The notes: generated by a model from the letters alone, not told the origin. Positions 46,317 through 54,713 are shown, counted from the first letter of the stretch. The stretch: 64,000 nt of DNA from Novosphingopyxis sp965218915 (GCF_965218915.1 NZ_OZ244708.1:2976001-3040000), one strand, 5' to 3'. Made by a program: numbers and translations.

Positions 46317-47414
46317 TCATCCTGCTAGCCTTCCATCCAGGTCGAACGGCAAATCTGCCGCCGCGGCCACCGCTCGTGCCCATTCGACCACCATTGCGAT
46401 TTCATCACCGTGAGCTGATCGGACCTTTTCATAAGCTGACGTCCGCAGGTTTCGGTCGAACCTCTCGCCGGACTTGCTGTGCCGCGAGAAGACCGGTCCG
46501 GCTGCGATTTGCGATGCGATCATCCGGTCGACCGCCAGCTCGAAATGCGAGCCAGCAGCGGTGAGCGTCGCGACCGGGTCAGCGAGGAGGTCCTCGCTGC
46601 TTAGGGAGCAGACGCGCGAGGCGCCGTAGCGATTGAGAAGCTCGACAAACAACCGATGCTGGACCAGCCACCCGACCGCCGCGCATTGCAGGTCGGTCTG
46701 GCGAAAGATGTCGGTTGGCGTGAAGCCGAGATCGGCCACGCCCTCGTGGATCAACCCTTCGATCAACTCACGCGCCCACAGCCGGCAATGCATGCCTTTG
46801 CGCGCGACCGAGACGAGGAACGTTTCGAGAGGCGCGAAGAGGACGATGGCCTTGGCCTGGGGCCGGAGCGCGAGCAGCCCCGCGGCAAGCGGGTTGAGGA
46901 TGTTGGAAGGCTTGATGATCACGGCCTCACCGGCGGACCACGGGCGTCCCAACAAGGCGAGCGCGCCGTCGAACAACCGGCCGGTTTCCTGAACGTCGAT
47001 CTCTCCTCGGCGGCGGCGGCCGACGATGTCGTTCAAGATGACCGGTTCGCTCAGCCCCATGGCGACACCCTCAAGATCAAACGCCCTGACGAGCAGCGTC
47101 GAGGCGCAGAAGGCCGAATGGAAAATGAAGTGAACCGGACCAATCGGGGCTGCGGAAAGGCTGTCGTTCCATGATCGACGGACGGTCTGGCCATCAGCGC
47201 CAAGATGCTCGTCGGTGAGAAAGGGAACGGCGCGATGTCGATCGCGGGTCACATGCCGGAAGAACAGCCCATTCCCCGGCGCGAGCCGATGAGACAGCCA
47301 TTCAGGGTCGGCAGCAATGGCCGATGTCGGCAGGACGCTCACTGCCCTAACACCGCTATAGCCTCGGGTGATGTGTACGTGCACTGCCGCGGTATTGAGC
47401 TGCACCAGAGCCAA
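46317..47414 (-). CDS. Sulfotransferase-like P-loop protein
   Basis: The protein has about 365 residues. A nucleotide-loop-like segment GPVHFIFHSAFCASTLLVRA (about 93-112) occupies the place of the PAPS-binding loop of sulfotransferases. It is followed by SEPVILNDIV, AVIIKPSNILNPLAAGLLAL, and IVLFAPLETFLVSVARKGMH, the usual order of sulfotransferase-fold motifs. There is no signal peptide. The start is uncertain: the frame opens with TTG at 47414, and GTG at 47384 is possible. It converges on the TonB receptor gene (terminator between) and completes a receptor/hydroxylase/sulfotransferase cluster. Whether it transfers sulfate is unproven, since the loop differs from the canonical motif. Confidence 0.7.
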   Translation of the reverse strand: MALVQLNTAAVHVHITRGYSGVRAVSVLPTSAIAADPEWLSHRLAPGNGLFFRHVTRDRHRAVPFLTDEHLGADGQTVRRSWNDSLSAAPIGPVHFIFHSAFCASTLLVRAFDLEGVAMGLSEPVILNDIVGRRRRGEIDVQETGRLFDGALALLGRPWSAGEAVIIKPSNILNPLAAGLLALRPQAKAIVLFAPLETFLVSVARKGMHCRLWARELIEGLIHEGVADLGFTPTDIFRQTDLQCAAVGWLVQHRLFVELLNRYGASRVCSLSSEDLLADPVATLTAAGSHFELAVDRMIASQIAAGPVFSRHSKSGERFDRNLRTSAYEKVRSAHGDEIAMVVEWARAVAAAADLPFDLDGRLAG

Positions 47415-47723
47415 CTACGAGGTCCCTGCGAGAGCTGCACGCAGCGATTGCTTCGCGATTTACGCGCATCAAAGGGTCGCGACGTCTAGAAAAGCGATTA
47501 GTATAGAGTTTGTCATACGTTCTCGCGGTCTCACAATTTCTATACACTGGTCAATTGCTCAAGAGGTCCAGTTATCCATTATCGATAGCTACGAGCCCTA
47601 GATTACATCTCTGTCGAATCTTAGGATCAGACAAAATTTTACGCGCCGAACGAGTAAATGATTACCCGCAGTGGCTACTTTTTACCGAAAGCTGCGCTCC
47701 GGAAGGATCAGCTTCCGGTAGAG
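47415..47723. other. AT-rich intergenic stretch, nothing recognised
   Basis: These 309 bases are markedly AT-richer than the surroundings, with stops in all frames. They hold whatever promoter serves the sulfotransferase-like gene. No repeat or RNA gene is evident. Confidence 0.5.
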
Positions 47724-48335
47724 TCACTGCCGATCTACCAAGGCCCACGCTCGATCAGCGGGCATGCCGTAGCGCATAGCTTGATCGATCCACACCATCG
47801 CCAACGGCTCTAGAAGGCGTGCTGCCCGAAGAGGTCCTGCGTCACGGACCTCAAAGCCCAGGTCCTCGACCAGCGAGGCGACGAGAGCCTTGGCTTCGGC
47901 ATCATCCCCGGCAACGAATTGAATGGGTCGTACCGCATAGCCGTCCGGGTCTGCCAAGACAGTGGCGCCCACCTGATTGAGCGACTTGACGACTCTCGCG
48001 TTCGTCCGCGCGGCAATAAACTCGGCGGATGACGTTTCAAATCCGAGGGACAGCGCCAACCCATCGCCGTCCGGCGTTAGCGGGTTCGTTGGATCGATCA
48101 GCACCTTTCCGTTCAGGTCACCACATTCGACGAGCGCGGCTTCGATTGAGTGGAACATCACCGCAAGCACGACAACGTCGGCATCCGTAACGGCCTCGGC
48201 GACTGTTTTGCATGGTGCGACGCCATGATCGCTTTCAGGATCCCGCACGCCCCAGGTCACCGACAGGCCTTTCGCAATCCACCCCGATCCGACGGCCCGA
48301 CCGACGTTGCCCGCACCAATGACGGCGATACGCAT
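47724..48335 (-). CDS. NADP-dependent oxidoreductase of the F420-reductase-like family
   Basis: The 203-residue Rossmann protein begins MRIAVIGAGNVGRAVGSGWI, with dinucleotide loop G-x-G-x-x-G. It continues ADVVVLAVMFHSIEAAL, VLIDPTNPLTPDGDG and ARVVKSLNQVGATVLADPDG, the pattern of NADPH:F420 reductase-like and related reductases that in non-F420 bacteria act on unknown substrates. It appears complete. It lies 104 bases downstream of the AraC gene on the same strand, so the pair may form a regulator-target unit. Confidence 0.82.
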   Translation of the reverse strand: MRIAVIGAGNVGRAVGSGWIAKGLSVTWGVRDPESDHGVAPCKTVAEAVTDADVVVLAVMFHSIEAALVECGDLNGKVLIDPTNPLTPDGDGLALSLGFETSSAEFIAARTNARVVKSLNQVGATVLADPDGYAVRPIQFVAGDDAEAKALVASLVEDLGFEVRDAGPLRAARLLEPLAMVWIDQAMRYGMPADRAWALVDRQ

Positions 48336-48439
48336 ATTAGTTCTCCTTCGCGAGACGGCGCCGGGCCTGTCGAGTGATTGTTAAAAGCAAGCCCGCTTCA
48401 CTCGCGACGGTGAACCGCTGAACGGTTTCGTGCCATTGG

Positions 48440-49306
48440 TCATCCGCCCGCAAATTCGGATCTAAATTGTGACGGCGTCATTCCGAAGACGGCGCGGAAT
48501 GTCGACGAAAAATGACTGTGGCTCGAAAAGCCAAGGTCGAGCGCAAGATCGATCAGACTCTTCCGGCGCGGAAGTTCGAACAATGCACGAGCCAGCCGCA
48601 GTCGCATCTGATATCGGTAAAGTGGCATACCTTCGGAACGCGTAAAGCTTTGCGTCAGGTAGATTGGTGAGACGCCAACTTGCGATGCAATCTGCGTCAA
48701 CGACAACGGCTCATAACCGCTCTGGTGCAAGATCTGTTTGGCTCTTTGAGTGACTCTGCGGCACGCTTGGTCCACGCCTCGGGCCTCGTTGTCGGCAACG
48801 AGCCGCAGGAGGTACAAGCTGAGTTCTTCGCGCGCGAGGTTTGACATGTCGGTGAAAAGGAGACGGTGTACGAGCAGGCGCATGCTGTCAGTCACCGGTC
48901 GATTTATAGCCGACCACCATAGGGAACCCTGCTTCAACCCGATTTCGTCCAGGAGCTCTGCGTCCAAGGTCAGGATGGCACTGGCGTGTCCGATCTGTTC
49001 GTGCGGGTGCGCTTCCGAAAACTCTTGGCCGCCGGTGACGAGAAGCAATGAGTTGGCGTCGATCAATCGTTGTTCTTTCCCTATGCGCCAATCGAAGGCG
49101 CCAAAATAGGGAAACACCAATTGGTACTCGGATGAGTAGCCATGGCCAAGCGGGTGGGCTACGTCTCGGCGGCTGTCCTCAAGCAGCAGGCTGCCCGTAT
49201 CGCTGATCACTCGACGGCCGTTGCAAACGTCTGGTCCGCAGCTGCCGGGCAGAATCCACGCCGCGGAGGTGACCGCGTCAGCAATCTCGTCGTGCTCGAA
49301 CCACAT
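48440..49306 (-). CDS. AraC-family transcriptional regulator
   Basis: The 288-residue regulator has an AraC N-terminal cupin-like sensing domain (RRDVAHPLGHGYSSEYQLVFPYFGAFDW, then LLLVTGGQEFSEAHPHEQIG). The double HTH at the C-terminus reads PLSLTQIASQVGVSPIYLTQSF and KSLIDLALDLGFSSHSHFSSTFRAVFGMTPSQFR. ATG at 49306 is chosen; the frame is open to 49633 but the extension lacks domain character. It probably controls the oxidoreductase gene downstream. The inducer is unknown. Confidence 0.87.
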   Translation of the reverse strand: MWFEHDEIADAVTSAAWILPGSCGPDVCNGRRVISDTGSLLLEDSRRDVAHPLGHGYSSEYQLVFPYFGAFDWRIGKEQRLIDANSLLLVTGGQEFSEAHPHEQIGHASAILTLDAELLDEIGLKQGSLWWSAINRPVTDSMRLLVHRLLFTDMSNLAREELSLYLLRLVADNEARGVDQACRRVTQRAKQILHQSGYEPLSLTQIASQVGVSPIYLTQSFTRSEGMPLYRYQMRLRLARALFELPRRKSLIDLALDLGFSSHSHFSSTFRAVFGMTPSQFRSEFAGG

Positions 49307-49457
49307 GTTCACAAAATGCAGCCTCACCAATCTTCCTGCCGCTATCGACTTTACCTTTGATCTCGCTATCAAGATTCTAATGTGGCGGCGGGCACGACGG
49401 CAGGCGGCTTCCAAAGCGCCTCCACGATATTTAACCAAATAGGCCCTAATCCTTAAT

Positions 49458-50009
49458 TTATAGAAATGTGGCGCGGCGATCCTGCATTCTGGCCGCATCC
49501 GCTCTATCGGAAGTTGCGAGGTCATCGGATCCCCTCGACTGTCCGCTTCTCGTTCCCTCATGATGACCGTCGTGCTCCAACTCCGATGTAGCGCAGTTGC
49601 CGATTTCCCTATCAACCGGTTGCCGCAATCCAATTACGGTTGCGGCGGAGGCATGTTCGTTGGGTTCGATGACAGGCCTCACTCCGGCGCCTGCCAATCG
49701 CTCGAACGGCGGACCGGCGCCGACACTTTCGAACTTCCGACGAATGTGTAACAACACCAGCGACCTGGTTGCTGGTTGCGCGCCAACCTCTTCTAGCGCC
49801 ATGTCCAGCGATTCGAATGTGGCGCGCCCACGTCGGGCGACACAGGCGAAGATATGTGCCTCGACGGGCGACAGGGCTACAAATTTCTCTCGCCCTCTCA
49901 CCTCTAGAGGATCGAAGGTGATGGTCACGGCACCTCGCTTAATCAGGAGATCTCGCGGATCGTCGGCTAGTCCAGCGCCGCAGCGGGGGCAGGACAGCTC
50001 GGCCCGCAT
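49458..50009 (-). CDS. Winged-helix-like hypothetical protein of the conjugation remnant
   Basis: The protein has about 183 residues. It starts MRAELSCPRCGAGLADDPRD with one CxxC pair. A strand follows (LLIKRGAVTITFDPLEVRG), then an OmpR-like winged-helix segment: FVALSPVEAHIFACVARRGR, FESLDMALEEVG, RSLVLLHIRRKFE. The last 60 residues lack structure and may reflect a frameshift extension. It lies where further trb genes would be expected after trbB. A role in element regulation is possible. The frame extends upstream into the trbB relic, but that part is not native. Confidence 0.5.
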   Translation of the reverse strand: MRAELSCPRCGAGLADDPRDLLIKRGAVTITFDPLEVRGREKFVALSPVEAHIFACVARRGRATFESLDMALEEVGAQPATRSLVLLHIRRKFESVGAGPPFERLAGAGVRPVIEPNEHASAATVIGLRQPVDREIGNCATSELEHDGHHEGTRSGQSRGSDDLATSDRADAARMQDRRATFL

Positions 50010-50053
50010 TCTCGCCGTCGCCGCAGCTACCTCTTTTGCCCGGCAACACGCCG

Positions 50054-50580
50054 CTAGGCCGAGCGCGGCGGCGAGCGTGCCAACAGATCGAGCGCCTCGG
50101 CGCCGCGGACCTCGCCGATCGGGATGCGGTCGGGCCGCAGCCGCAGCGAGGAGCGCACCAGATACGAGAGCGAGGCGACGCCGTCCTTGGTGCGCATCGC
50201 GACCAAGTTCGGCGCGGCGCATTGCAGCTCGCGCGCGTCCTCGATCAGGACGACGCGGTCGTCGGTCTTGGCGACTTCGGCCAGCAGCGCGTTGGTGAGC
50301 GTGGTCTTGCCGGTCGAGGTGCCGCCGGCGACGAGGATGTTGCGCCGCTCGGCGACCGCGAGGCGCAGCGCCGCGGCCTGCTCGGCGGACATGATACGGC
50401 GGCGACATAGTCGCGGAGCGTGAAGACCGCCACGGCGGGCTTGCGGATAGCGAAAATCGGTGCCGTCACGACCGGCGGCAGAAGCCACTCGAACCGCTCC
50501 CCCGTCTCGGGCAGCTCGGCCGAAACGCGAGGGCTGCCGGTCGTAGTGGCGTAGCGTGCGAAGACAGGTGGACTGCGGGA
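50054..50580 (-). pseudogene. trbB: trbB-like conjugal transfer ATPase, truncated and frameshifted
   Basis: The 5' part, in one frame, reads RVSAELPETGERFEWLLPPV and APIFAIRKPAVAVFTLRDYV. At about 50400 the frame shifts, then EQAAALRLAVAERRNILVAG, GTSTGKTTLTNALLAEVAK (Walker A) and VVLIEDARELQC (Walker B region) follow, up to RIPIGEVRGAEALDLL. There the gene breaks off, losing the last third. The N-terminus is also missing. TrbB is the secretion ATPase of Tra/Trb-type mating systems. Together with traG' it dates the element to an integrative conjugative ancestor. Confidence 0.85.
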
Positions 50581-50734
50581 TCGGCGCTGGTCAGGTGGCG
50601 ACACACTGAAGCTATGGCGCTAACAGCGATGGTCATAATTCAGAACCGGGCGAGAGGCATGCCAACGGCGCTTCGGGGTGGGTTGCTGATAGTCTTCTTT
50701 CGATGGCAGAGCCCGATAAGTGGCCGGTTCCCCA

Positions 50735-50762
50735 GGTGTCACAACCGTTCGGTTTTGATACC
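50735..50762. repeat. Inverted repeat GGTGTCACAACCG-TT-CGGTTTTGATACC
   Basis: The 13-base arms match at 11 of 13 positions around a TT centre. It lies 97 bases from the 3' end of the LysR gene, in the 280-base gap next to the trbB relic. A closely related perfect palindrome lies at 53306-53339 on the other side of the LysR/ygiD/azoR cassette. It also lies within a 42-codon frame (50704-50832) that I do not regard as a gene. Confidence 0.6.
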
Positions 50763-50858
50763 AGTGAAGCGATGGTGAAAATCGTCCAATGTCGGTCATT
50801 GAAAAAGAAGCGATATGCTTCGCTGGAATGAGGCGACTCCTTAGGTCAGCTTAAAGGT

Positions 50859-51758
50859 TCAAACGATAGCGAGGCGATTTCGTAGACCATGCAGCAGCCA
50901 CCGGCCAGCAGGGCCGAGTGCATGGTCACGGCGATGCGCTGCGTAGATTATGAGGCCCCCGGCGGGAGTCGGATCGTCCTCGATCTGGAGCGGGACCAGT
51001 GTTCCCGCTGTGATTGGTGAAGCAACCAAATGTTCCGGCATTCGGCACCATCCAAGGCCGCCTAACAAAAAGTCGAGTCGACGACCGAGGTCTATGAAAC
51101 GCCACAATCGCGCGCTCGTTAGACCATAAGCCGCGCCACCGGGATCGACCGGGTCGGAAAGAACAAGCTGGACGTGTGGCTCCAGATCGCCGCGCGTTGC
51201 GGCACGCCCCAGATTTGCCAACGGATGACCGGGCGCGACCACCGGCTGCATGGCGATCCGCAGCAGCGGGTAGGCGATTATGTCCTCTGGCACGTCCGGC
51301 AGCAGCAGGCAGATGCCGAGAGCCGCCGAGCCACTGTGTAGCCGCCGCAAGGCACCGCCGAGCCCTTCGGTCGAGAAGCTGACAGGGAGATCCGGAAAAG
51401 TCTCGCTCAACACGCGCAGGCTGTCGATCAGCGGCGCGGTGGGCACCAATGGATCGATCGCGAGCGTGAGTTCGGGTTCCAGTCCGTCGCGTGTCCCTGC
51501 TGCGACCGCCTCGAACCGACCGGCACTGGCAAGAACCAGCCTTGCTTGAACGACCAGAACGCGTCCGACATCGGTTAATAGAGGTCGATGCCCGCTGCGA
51601 TCGAACAGTCCGACGCCCTGCGCTGCTTCCAGTGTCGCAATTGTCTGGCTGATCGCCGACTGGACGCGACCAAGCTTGCGTCCCGCAGCGGAGAAGCTGC
51701 CCGTGTCAGCGATCGTTACTAGGACGCGCAACTGATCGAGGCTCAGGTTACCGATCAT
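50859..51758 (-). CDS. LysR-family transcriptional regulator
   Basis: The 299-residue regulator has the N-terminal HTH: LSLDQLRVLVTIADTGSFSA, AGRKLGRVQSAISQTIATLE, AAQGVGLFDRSGHRPLLTDV. A substrate-binding effector domain from about residue 90 ends GPAGRWLLHGLRNRLAIV. It is complete. It is divergent from ygiD with a 77-base gap containing an inverted repeat, the normal layout for a LysR regulator controlling its neighbour. The effector is likely an aromatic compound, given the dioxygenase and quinone/azo-reductase partners (inference). Confidence 0.92.
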   Translation of the reverse strand: MIGNLSLDQLRVLVTIADTGSFSAAGRKLGRVQSAISQTIATLEAAQGVGLFDRSGHRPLLTDVGRVLVVQARLVLASAGRFEAVAAGTRDGLEPELTLAIDPLVPTAPLIDSLRVLSETFPDLPVSFSTEGLGGALRRLHSGSAALGICLLLPDVPEDIIAYPLLRIAMQPVVAPGHPLANLGRAATRGDLEPHVQLVLSDPVDPGGAAYGLTSARLWRFIDLGRRLDFLLGGLGWCRMPEHLVASPITAGTLVPLQIEDDPTPAGGLIIYAAHRRDHALGPAGRWLLHGLRNRLAIV

Positions 51759-51776
51759 GATCTATCACATTTGCCG

Positions 51777-51837
51777 ATGGAAACAATCATCATTTGGTCT
51801 CTCCCGCAGGGGGTATTGAACCCTAGTTTGTTTCCAT
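51777..51837. promoter_or_regulatory. Inverted repeat ATGGAAACAA...TTGTTTCCAT in the LysR/ygiD divergent gap
   Basis: Perfect 10-base arms lie at 51777-51786 and 51828-51837, 51 bases apart; the second overlaps the ygiD start codon. The spacing is near five helical turns, compatible with two contacts by a LysR-type tetramer. That the right arm reaches the coding start is unusual and argues for caution. Confidence 0.4.
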
Positions 51838-52630
51838 GCAACCGACCTATTTCATCAATCACGGGGGTGGTCCCTGCTTCTTCCTCAATCCTGGCCCGAT
51901 GCGGGATGGGTGGAGCGAGCTTGAAGCCTATCTGCGTGACTTCATCGGCACGCTCGACAAGCAGCCACGTGCCATCCTCGTTATTTCCGGGCATTGGGAA
52001 GAGGTGCGCCCGACGGTCAATTTCGGGGCCGCCCCGCCGCTGCTATTCGACTATGGCGGTTTTCCCGATCACACCTATCGATTGACGTGGCCTGCCCCCG
52101 GCGATCCGACCCTCGCGATACGGGTCCGTACCCTGCTCGGCGCGGCCGGTATCGATAGTGGCGCTGATACGACACGCGGCTGGGACCACGGTGTATTCGT
52201 GCCGCTGAAGGTCATGTTTCCTCGCGCCGATATCCCGACCGTCCAACTGTCGCTTCAGCACGGGCTTGATCCCGCGACGCATCTGGCGCTCGGTCGCGCA
52301 CTCAAGCCGTTACGCGACGAGGGCGTATTGATCGTCGGCAGCGGGCAGACCTATCACAATATGCGCGGCTTCATGGGTGGCGGCGGCAGCGCCGATCCCG
52401 CCGCGGAGGCGTTCGATGCGTGGCTGCGCGCGGCGATGACGGACGGCGCAACGCGCGACCGCTCGCTGATCGATTGGGCAAAAGCCCCCGGCGCCCGACA
52501 GGCTCAGCCGCACGAAGATCACCTGCTGCCGCTGATGGTGGCCGCCGGGGCTGCGTCGGGCGAGCAGGGCCAGATCGCGTTCCACGGCCATGCGTTCGGC
52601 AAGCCAATTTCCGGCTTCCGTTTTGGATAA
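51836..52630 (+). CDS. ygiD: Class III extradiol ring-cleavage dioxygenase (DOPA 4,5-dioxygenase-like)
   Basis: The 264-residue protein has the YgiD/LigB fold. It begins MQPTYFINHGGGPCFFLN with an early metal His, then AILVISGHWEEVRPTVNFG (second metal His region), TTRGWDHGVFVPLKVMFPRADIPTVQLSL and a final QIAFHGHAFGKP. Plant and bacterial homologues cleave catechols such as L-DOPA between carbons 4 and 5. The natural substrate in bacteria is usually unknown. It is followed 16 bases later by an azoreductase gene and is divergent from a LysR regulator. Confidence 0.9.
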   Translation: MQPTYFINHGGGPCFFLNPGPMRDGWSELEAYLRDFIGTLDKQPRAILVISGHWEEVRPTVNFGAAPPLLFDYGGFPDHTYRLTWPAPGDPTLAIRVRTLLGAAGIDSGADTTRGWDHGVFVPLKVMFPRADIPTVQLSLQHGLDPATHLALGRALKPLRDEGVLIVGSGQTYHNMRGFMGGGGSADPAAEAFDAWLRAAMTDGATRDRSLIDWAKAPGARQAQPHEDHLLPLMVAAGAASGEQGQIAFHGHAFGKPISGFRFG

Positions 52631-52646
52631 TCAAAGGAGACCTGAC

Positions 52647-53261
52647 ATGACCAAACTTCTCGTCGTTGAGACCAGCCCGCGCGGCGGCCATTCCATCTCA
52701 CGCAATATGACCCGCCGCTTCGTCGCGGACTGGCGAACCGTACATCCGGCAAGCGAGGTAATCGAGCGCGACTTGATGGAGACTGATTTACCGTTCGTAA
52801 CAGCGCCTTGGCTTCAGGCATATTTCACGCCGCCCGAAGAGCATTCGCCGGAAATGAAAGACGCGCTGCGTCTATCCGACGAGCTAGTTGGTGAAATCAT
52901 CAGCGCCGACCACATCGTGATCGCCACGCCTGTCTACAACTATAACATTCCCGCAGCTCTGAAGGCGTGGGTGGACCATATTGTCCGCAAGGGCATGACA
53001 CTGGGCTTCGATGGAAGCGGCCTTGTCACCGGCAAGAAGGCGACGGTGCTGATCGCCTCGGGCGGCGTCTACACCGAGGGATCGCCGATCCGCGACCGGG
53101 ATATTGCGACCCAATATCTGCGCCTGATCCTGGGCGTTATCGGTATCACCGACGTAACGGTCGTCGCTGGAGGCGGCGCGAAGGCCGTCGATATGGGCGA
53201 ACAGACGATGGATGGCTTCATCGCCTCCGTCGAACCTGAAATCGAGCGTGCCGCCGCATGA
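52647..53261 (+). CDS. azoR: FMN-dependent NADH:quinone reductase / azoreductase
   Basis: The 204-residue flavodoxin-fold enzyme has the FMN phosphate site near ETSPRGGHSISRNMTRRF, then HIVIATPVYNYNIPAALKAWVDHIVRKGMTLGF, ATVLIASGGVYTEG and a C-terminal GGGAKAVDMGEQTM. This matches the AzoR family, which reduces quinones and azo bonds with NADH. A strong AAAGGAGA lies 6 bases before the ATG at 52647. It is co-transcribed with ygiD, so the unit may open aromatic rings and protect against quinones. A perfect palindrome follows 44 bases after the stop. Confidence 0.93.
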   Translation: MTKLLVVETSPRGGHSISRNMTRRFVADWRTVHPASEVIERDLMETDLPFVTAPWLQAYFTPPEEHSPEMKDALRLSDELVGEIISADHIVIATPVYNYNIPAALKAWVDHIVRKGMTLGFDGSGLVTGKKATVLIASGGVYTEGSPIRDRDIATQYLRLILGVIGITDVTVVAGGGAKAVDMGEQTMDGFIASVEPEIERAAA

Positions 53262-53305
53262 ACTATTCGCAACGCAACATCGCCGAAACCTTTTGAGACA
53301 TTTGA

Positions 53306-53339
53306 GATGGTGTCAGAACCGGTCGGTTCTGACACCATC
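53306..53339. repeat. Perfect palindrome GATGGTGTCAGAACCG-GT-CGGTTCTGACACCATC
   Basis: The 16-base perfect arms flank a 2-base centre. It lies between azoR and the traG relic. It may terminate both genes, though no T-run follows. Its core GGTGTCAGAACCG nearly equals that of the palindrome at 50735 on the far side of the cassette, hinting at element ends or a shared protein-binding site. Confidence 0.7.
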
Positions 53340-53373
53340 GGCCTATGCTCGCATTTCTGCGGGTTGCGCAGTG

Positions 53374-54207
53374 TCATAATCGCAGGTCAGTGGAGGCGAC
53401 GCCGGCCAGCGTCTTGTCAGACTCGGCGCAGAGTACGTGGAGGATCGCACCGACTAGCAGCGTGTGGCTCGTCTTCTCCCAGTGGTTGCGCTTGTCGAGC
53501 GACCCTTCCGGATCGACAAGTATGTCGGCGACGTTCTGGACGTCGCGAACCTCCCAATCGCCGCGGCGCACTTCGAGGAGCGGATTGTAAGCGGCGGAGT
53601 TCGGGTTGGTCGGATCGAACAGCATCACCCGGCCATGCTTTGCCCGAAAGCCGGCGGTGACCTGCCAGTTCTCGCCCTTGAAGTCGTGGACGATGGCCGA
53701 GCCCGGCCAGGTCAGCAGTGACGGTACGACGAGCCCGACGCCCTTGCCGCTCCGGGTCGGCGCGAAGCACAGCACATGCTCGGGTCCGTCGTGGCGCAGA
53801 TAGTCGCGCTCCAGCTTGCCGAGCACCACCCCGTCCGCGCCGAGCAGCCCGGCCGCCTTCACCTCTCTTCTTGGCCCAGCGCGCCGAGCCATAGGTCTCG
53901 GCGGTCCTGGCTTCGCTCGCGCGCCATACCGACCTGCCGGTGGCGACCGCGATAGAGATGAATCCACCCGATGCTGCGATGTAGGCGCCTTCGACGAAAA
54001 TGGACGGCGCATAAGCATCGTAGCAATACCACCACCAGAAAAACGACGGCGGATAAAAGATTGGCCGGCCAGTTCGAACCACGTATACCCTTATTGGGGC
54101 TGAAAGCCGAGCTGCCACGCCGACCATTGCGTCGCCGCCCAGGTCGTGATCAGCACGATCAGGAAAACGACGCTGCTCTGGCCCCAGAGGATCTTGGTCG
54201 CGGACAT
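53374..54207 (-). pseudogene. traG: traG-like conjugation coupling protein, truncated and frameshifted
   Basis: It begins at 54207 with MSATKILWGQSSVVFLIVLI (first membrane helix), which stops at FQPQ. A second frame carries PSFFWWWYCYDAYAPSIFVE and the second helix region. After another shift, a third frame carries the VirD4/TraG core: GKLERDYLRHDGPEHVLCFA, PTRSGKGVGLVVPSLLTWPG (Walker A), HDFKGENWQVTAGFRAKHGR and NHWEKTSHTLLVGAILHVL. The gene breaks off at LAGVA, so about two thirds of the protein is lost. In the family, traG is followed by trbB; here the LysR cassette separates them. Confidence 0.88.
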
Positions 54208-54236
54208 CCGCGGAGTTCCTTTCGAAATAGGACTCG

Positions 54237-54713
54237 ATGCTGGCGAGGGTTGATTTCAAGGGGAGTAGCAAAACATCGGGCCCAATAGCGCAAACGTCGA
54301 GGCTCGTAGCAACCGACGCTACTTGGTCGTTTGCGGAAAGACAGGTTTCAGCAGCGGATCAGCGGCAATGGTTTGGATTGGGGTGGTTTGCTCTCGCCGA
54401 CCCGACGCGACGCGCGTTGCTGGCTCGACTCTCCGAGGGCGAAGCCACGGTGACCGAACTGGCGAAGCCGTTCGGCTGCAGCCAACCGACCATAACCAAG
54501 CACTTAAAGGTTCTAGAACGCGCCGGTCTCATTTCGAGTGCGGTCGATGCGCAGCGGCGCCCGCGCCGCATGGAAGGCGATGCCCTGAAGCCAGCGATCG
54601 ATTGGCTGAAACACTATCGCGAGACCTGGGCCAACAATTACGAACGGCTCGATGCCGTTCTCGAAGAGCTCCAACTTCTGGAAAAACAAGCAGAGAAAGG
54701 AAAAACGACATGA
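54237..54713 (+). CDS. ArsR-family (SdpR-like) regulator, N-terminus uncertain
   Basis: A winged-helix domain is clear: FALADPTRRALLARLSEGEA, TVTELAKPFGCSQPTITKHL, KVLERAGLISSAVDAQRRP. It is followed by the helical tail LKPAIDWLKHYRETWANNYE. This is the ArsR type usually found just before an AHSA1/SRPBCC gene. About 45 residues before FALADP have no homologous look, and homologues start close to that point. The true start may therefore be lost by a frameshift (an out-of-frame ATG lies at 54369). The stop overlaps the truncated AHSA1 gene (ATGA). Confidence 0.7.
   Translation: MLARVDFKGSSKTSGPIAQTSRLVATDATWSFAERQVSAADQRQWFGLGWFALADPTRRALLARLSEGEATVTELAKPFGCSQPTITKHLKVLERAGLISSAVDAQRRPRRMEGDALKPAIDWLKHYRETWANNYERLDAVLEELQLLEKQAEKGKTT

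Noticed and set aside
50704..50832. 42-codon plus-strand frame beginning MAEPDKWPVPQ
   Set aside because: No ribosome site, no known family, and it contains the palindrome discussed above; more likely chance.
53306..53339. Certain rho-independent terminator after azoR
   Set aside because: The hairpin is perfect but no T-run follows on either strand, and a sister palindrome elsewhere hints at another role, so it is listed as a repeat.
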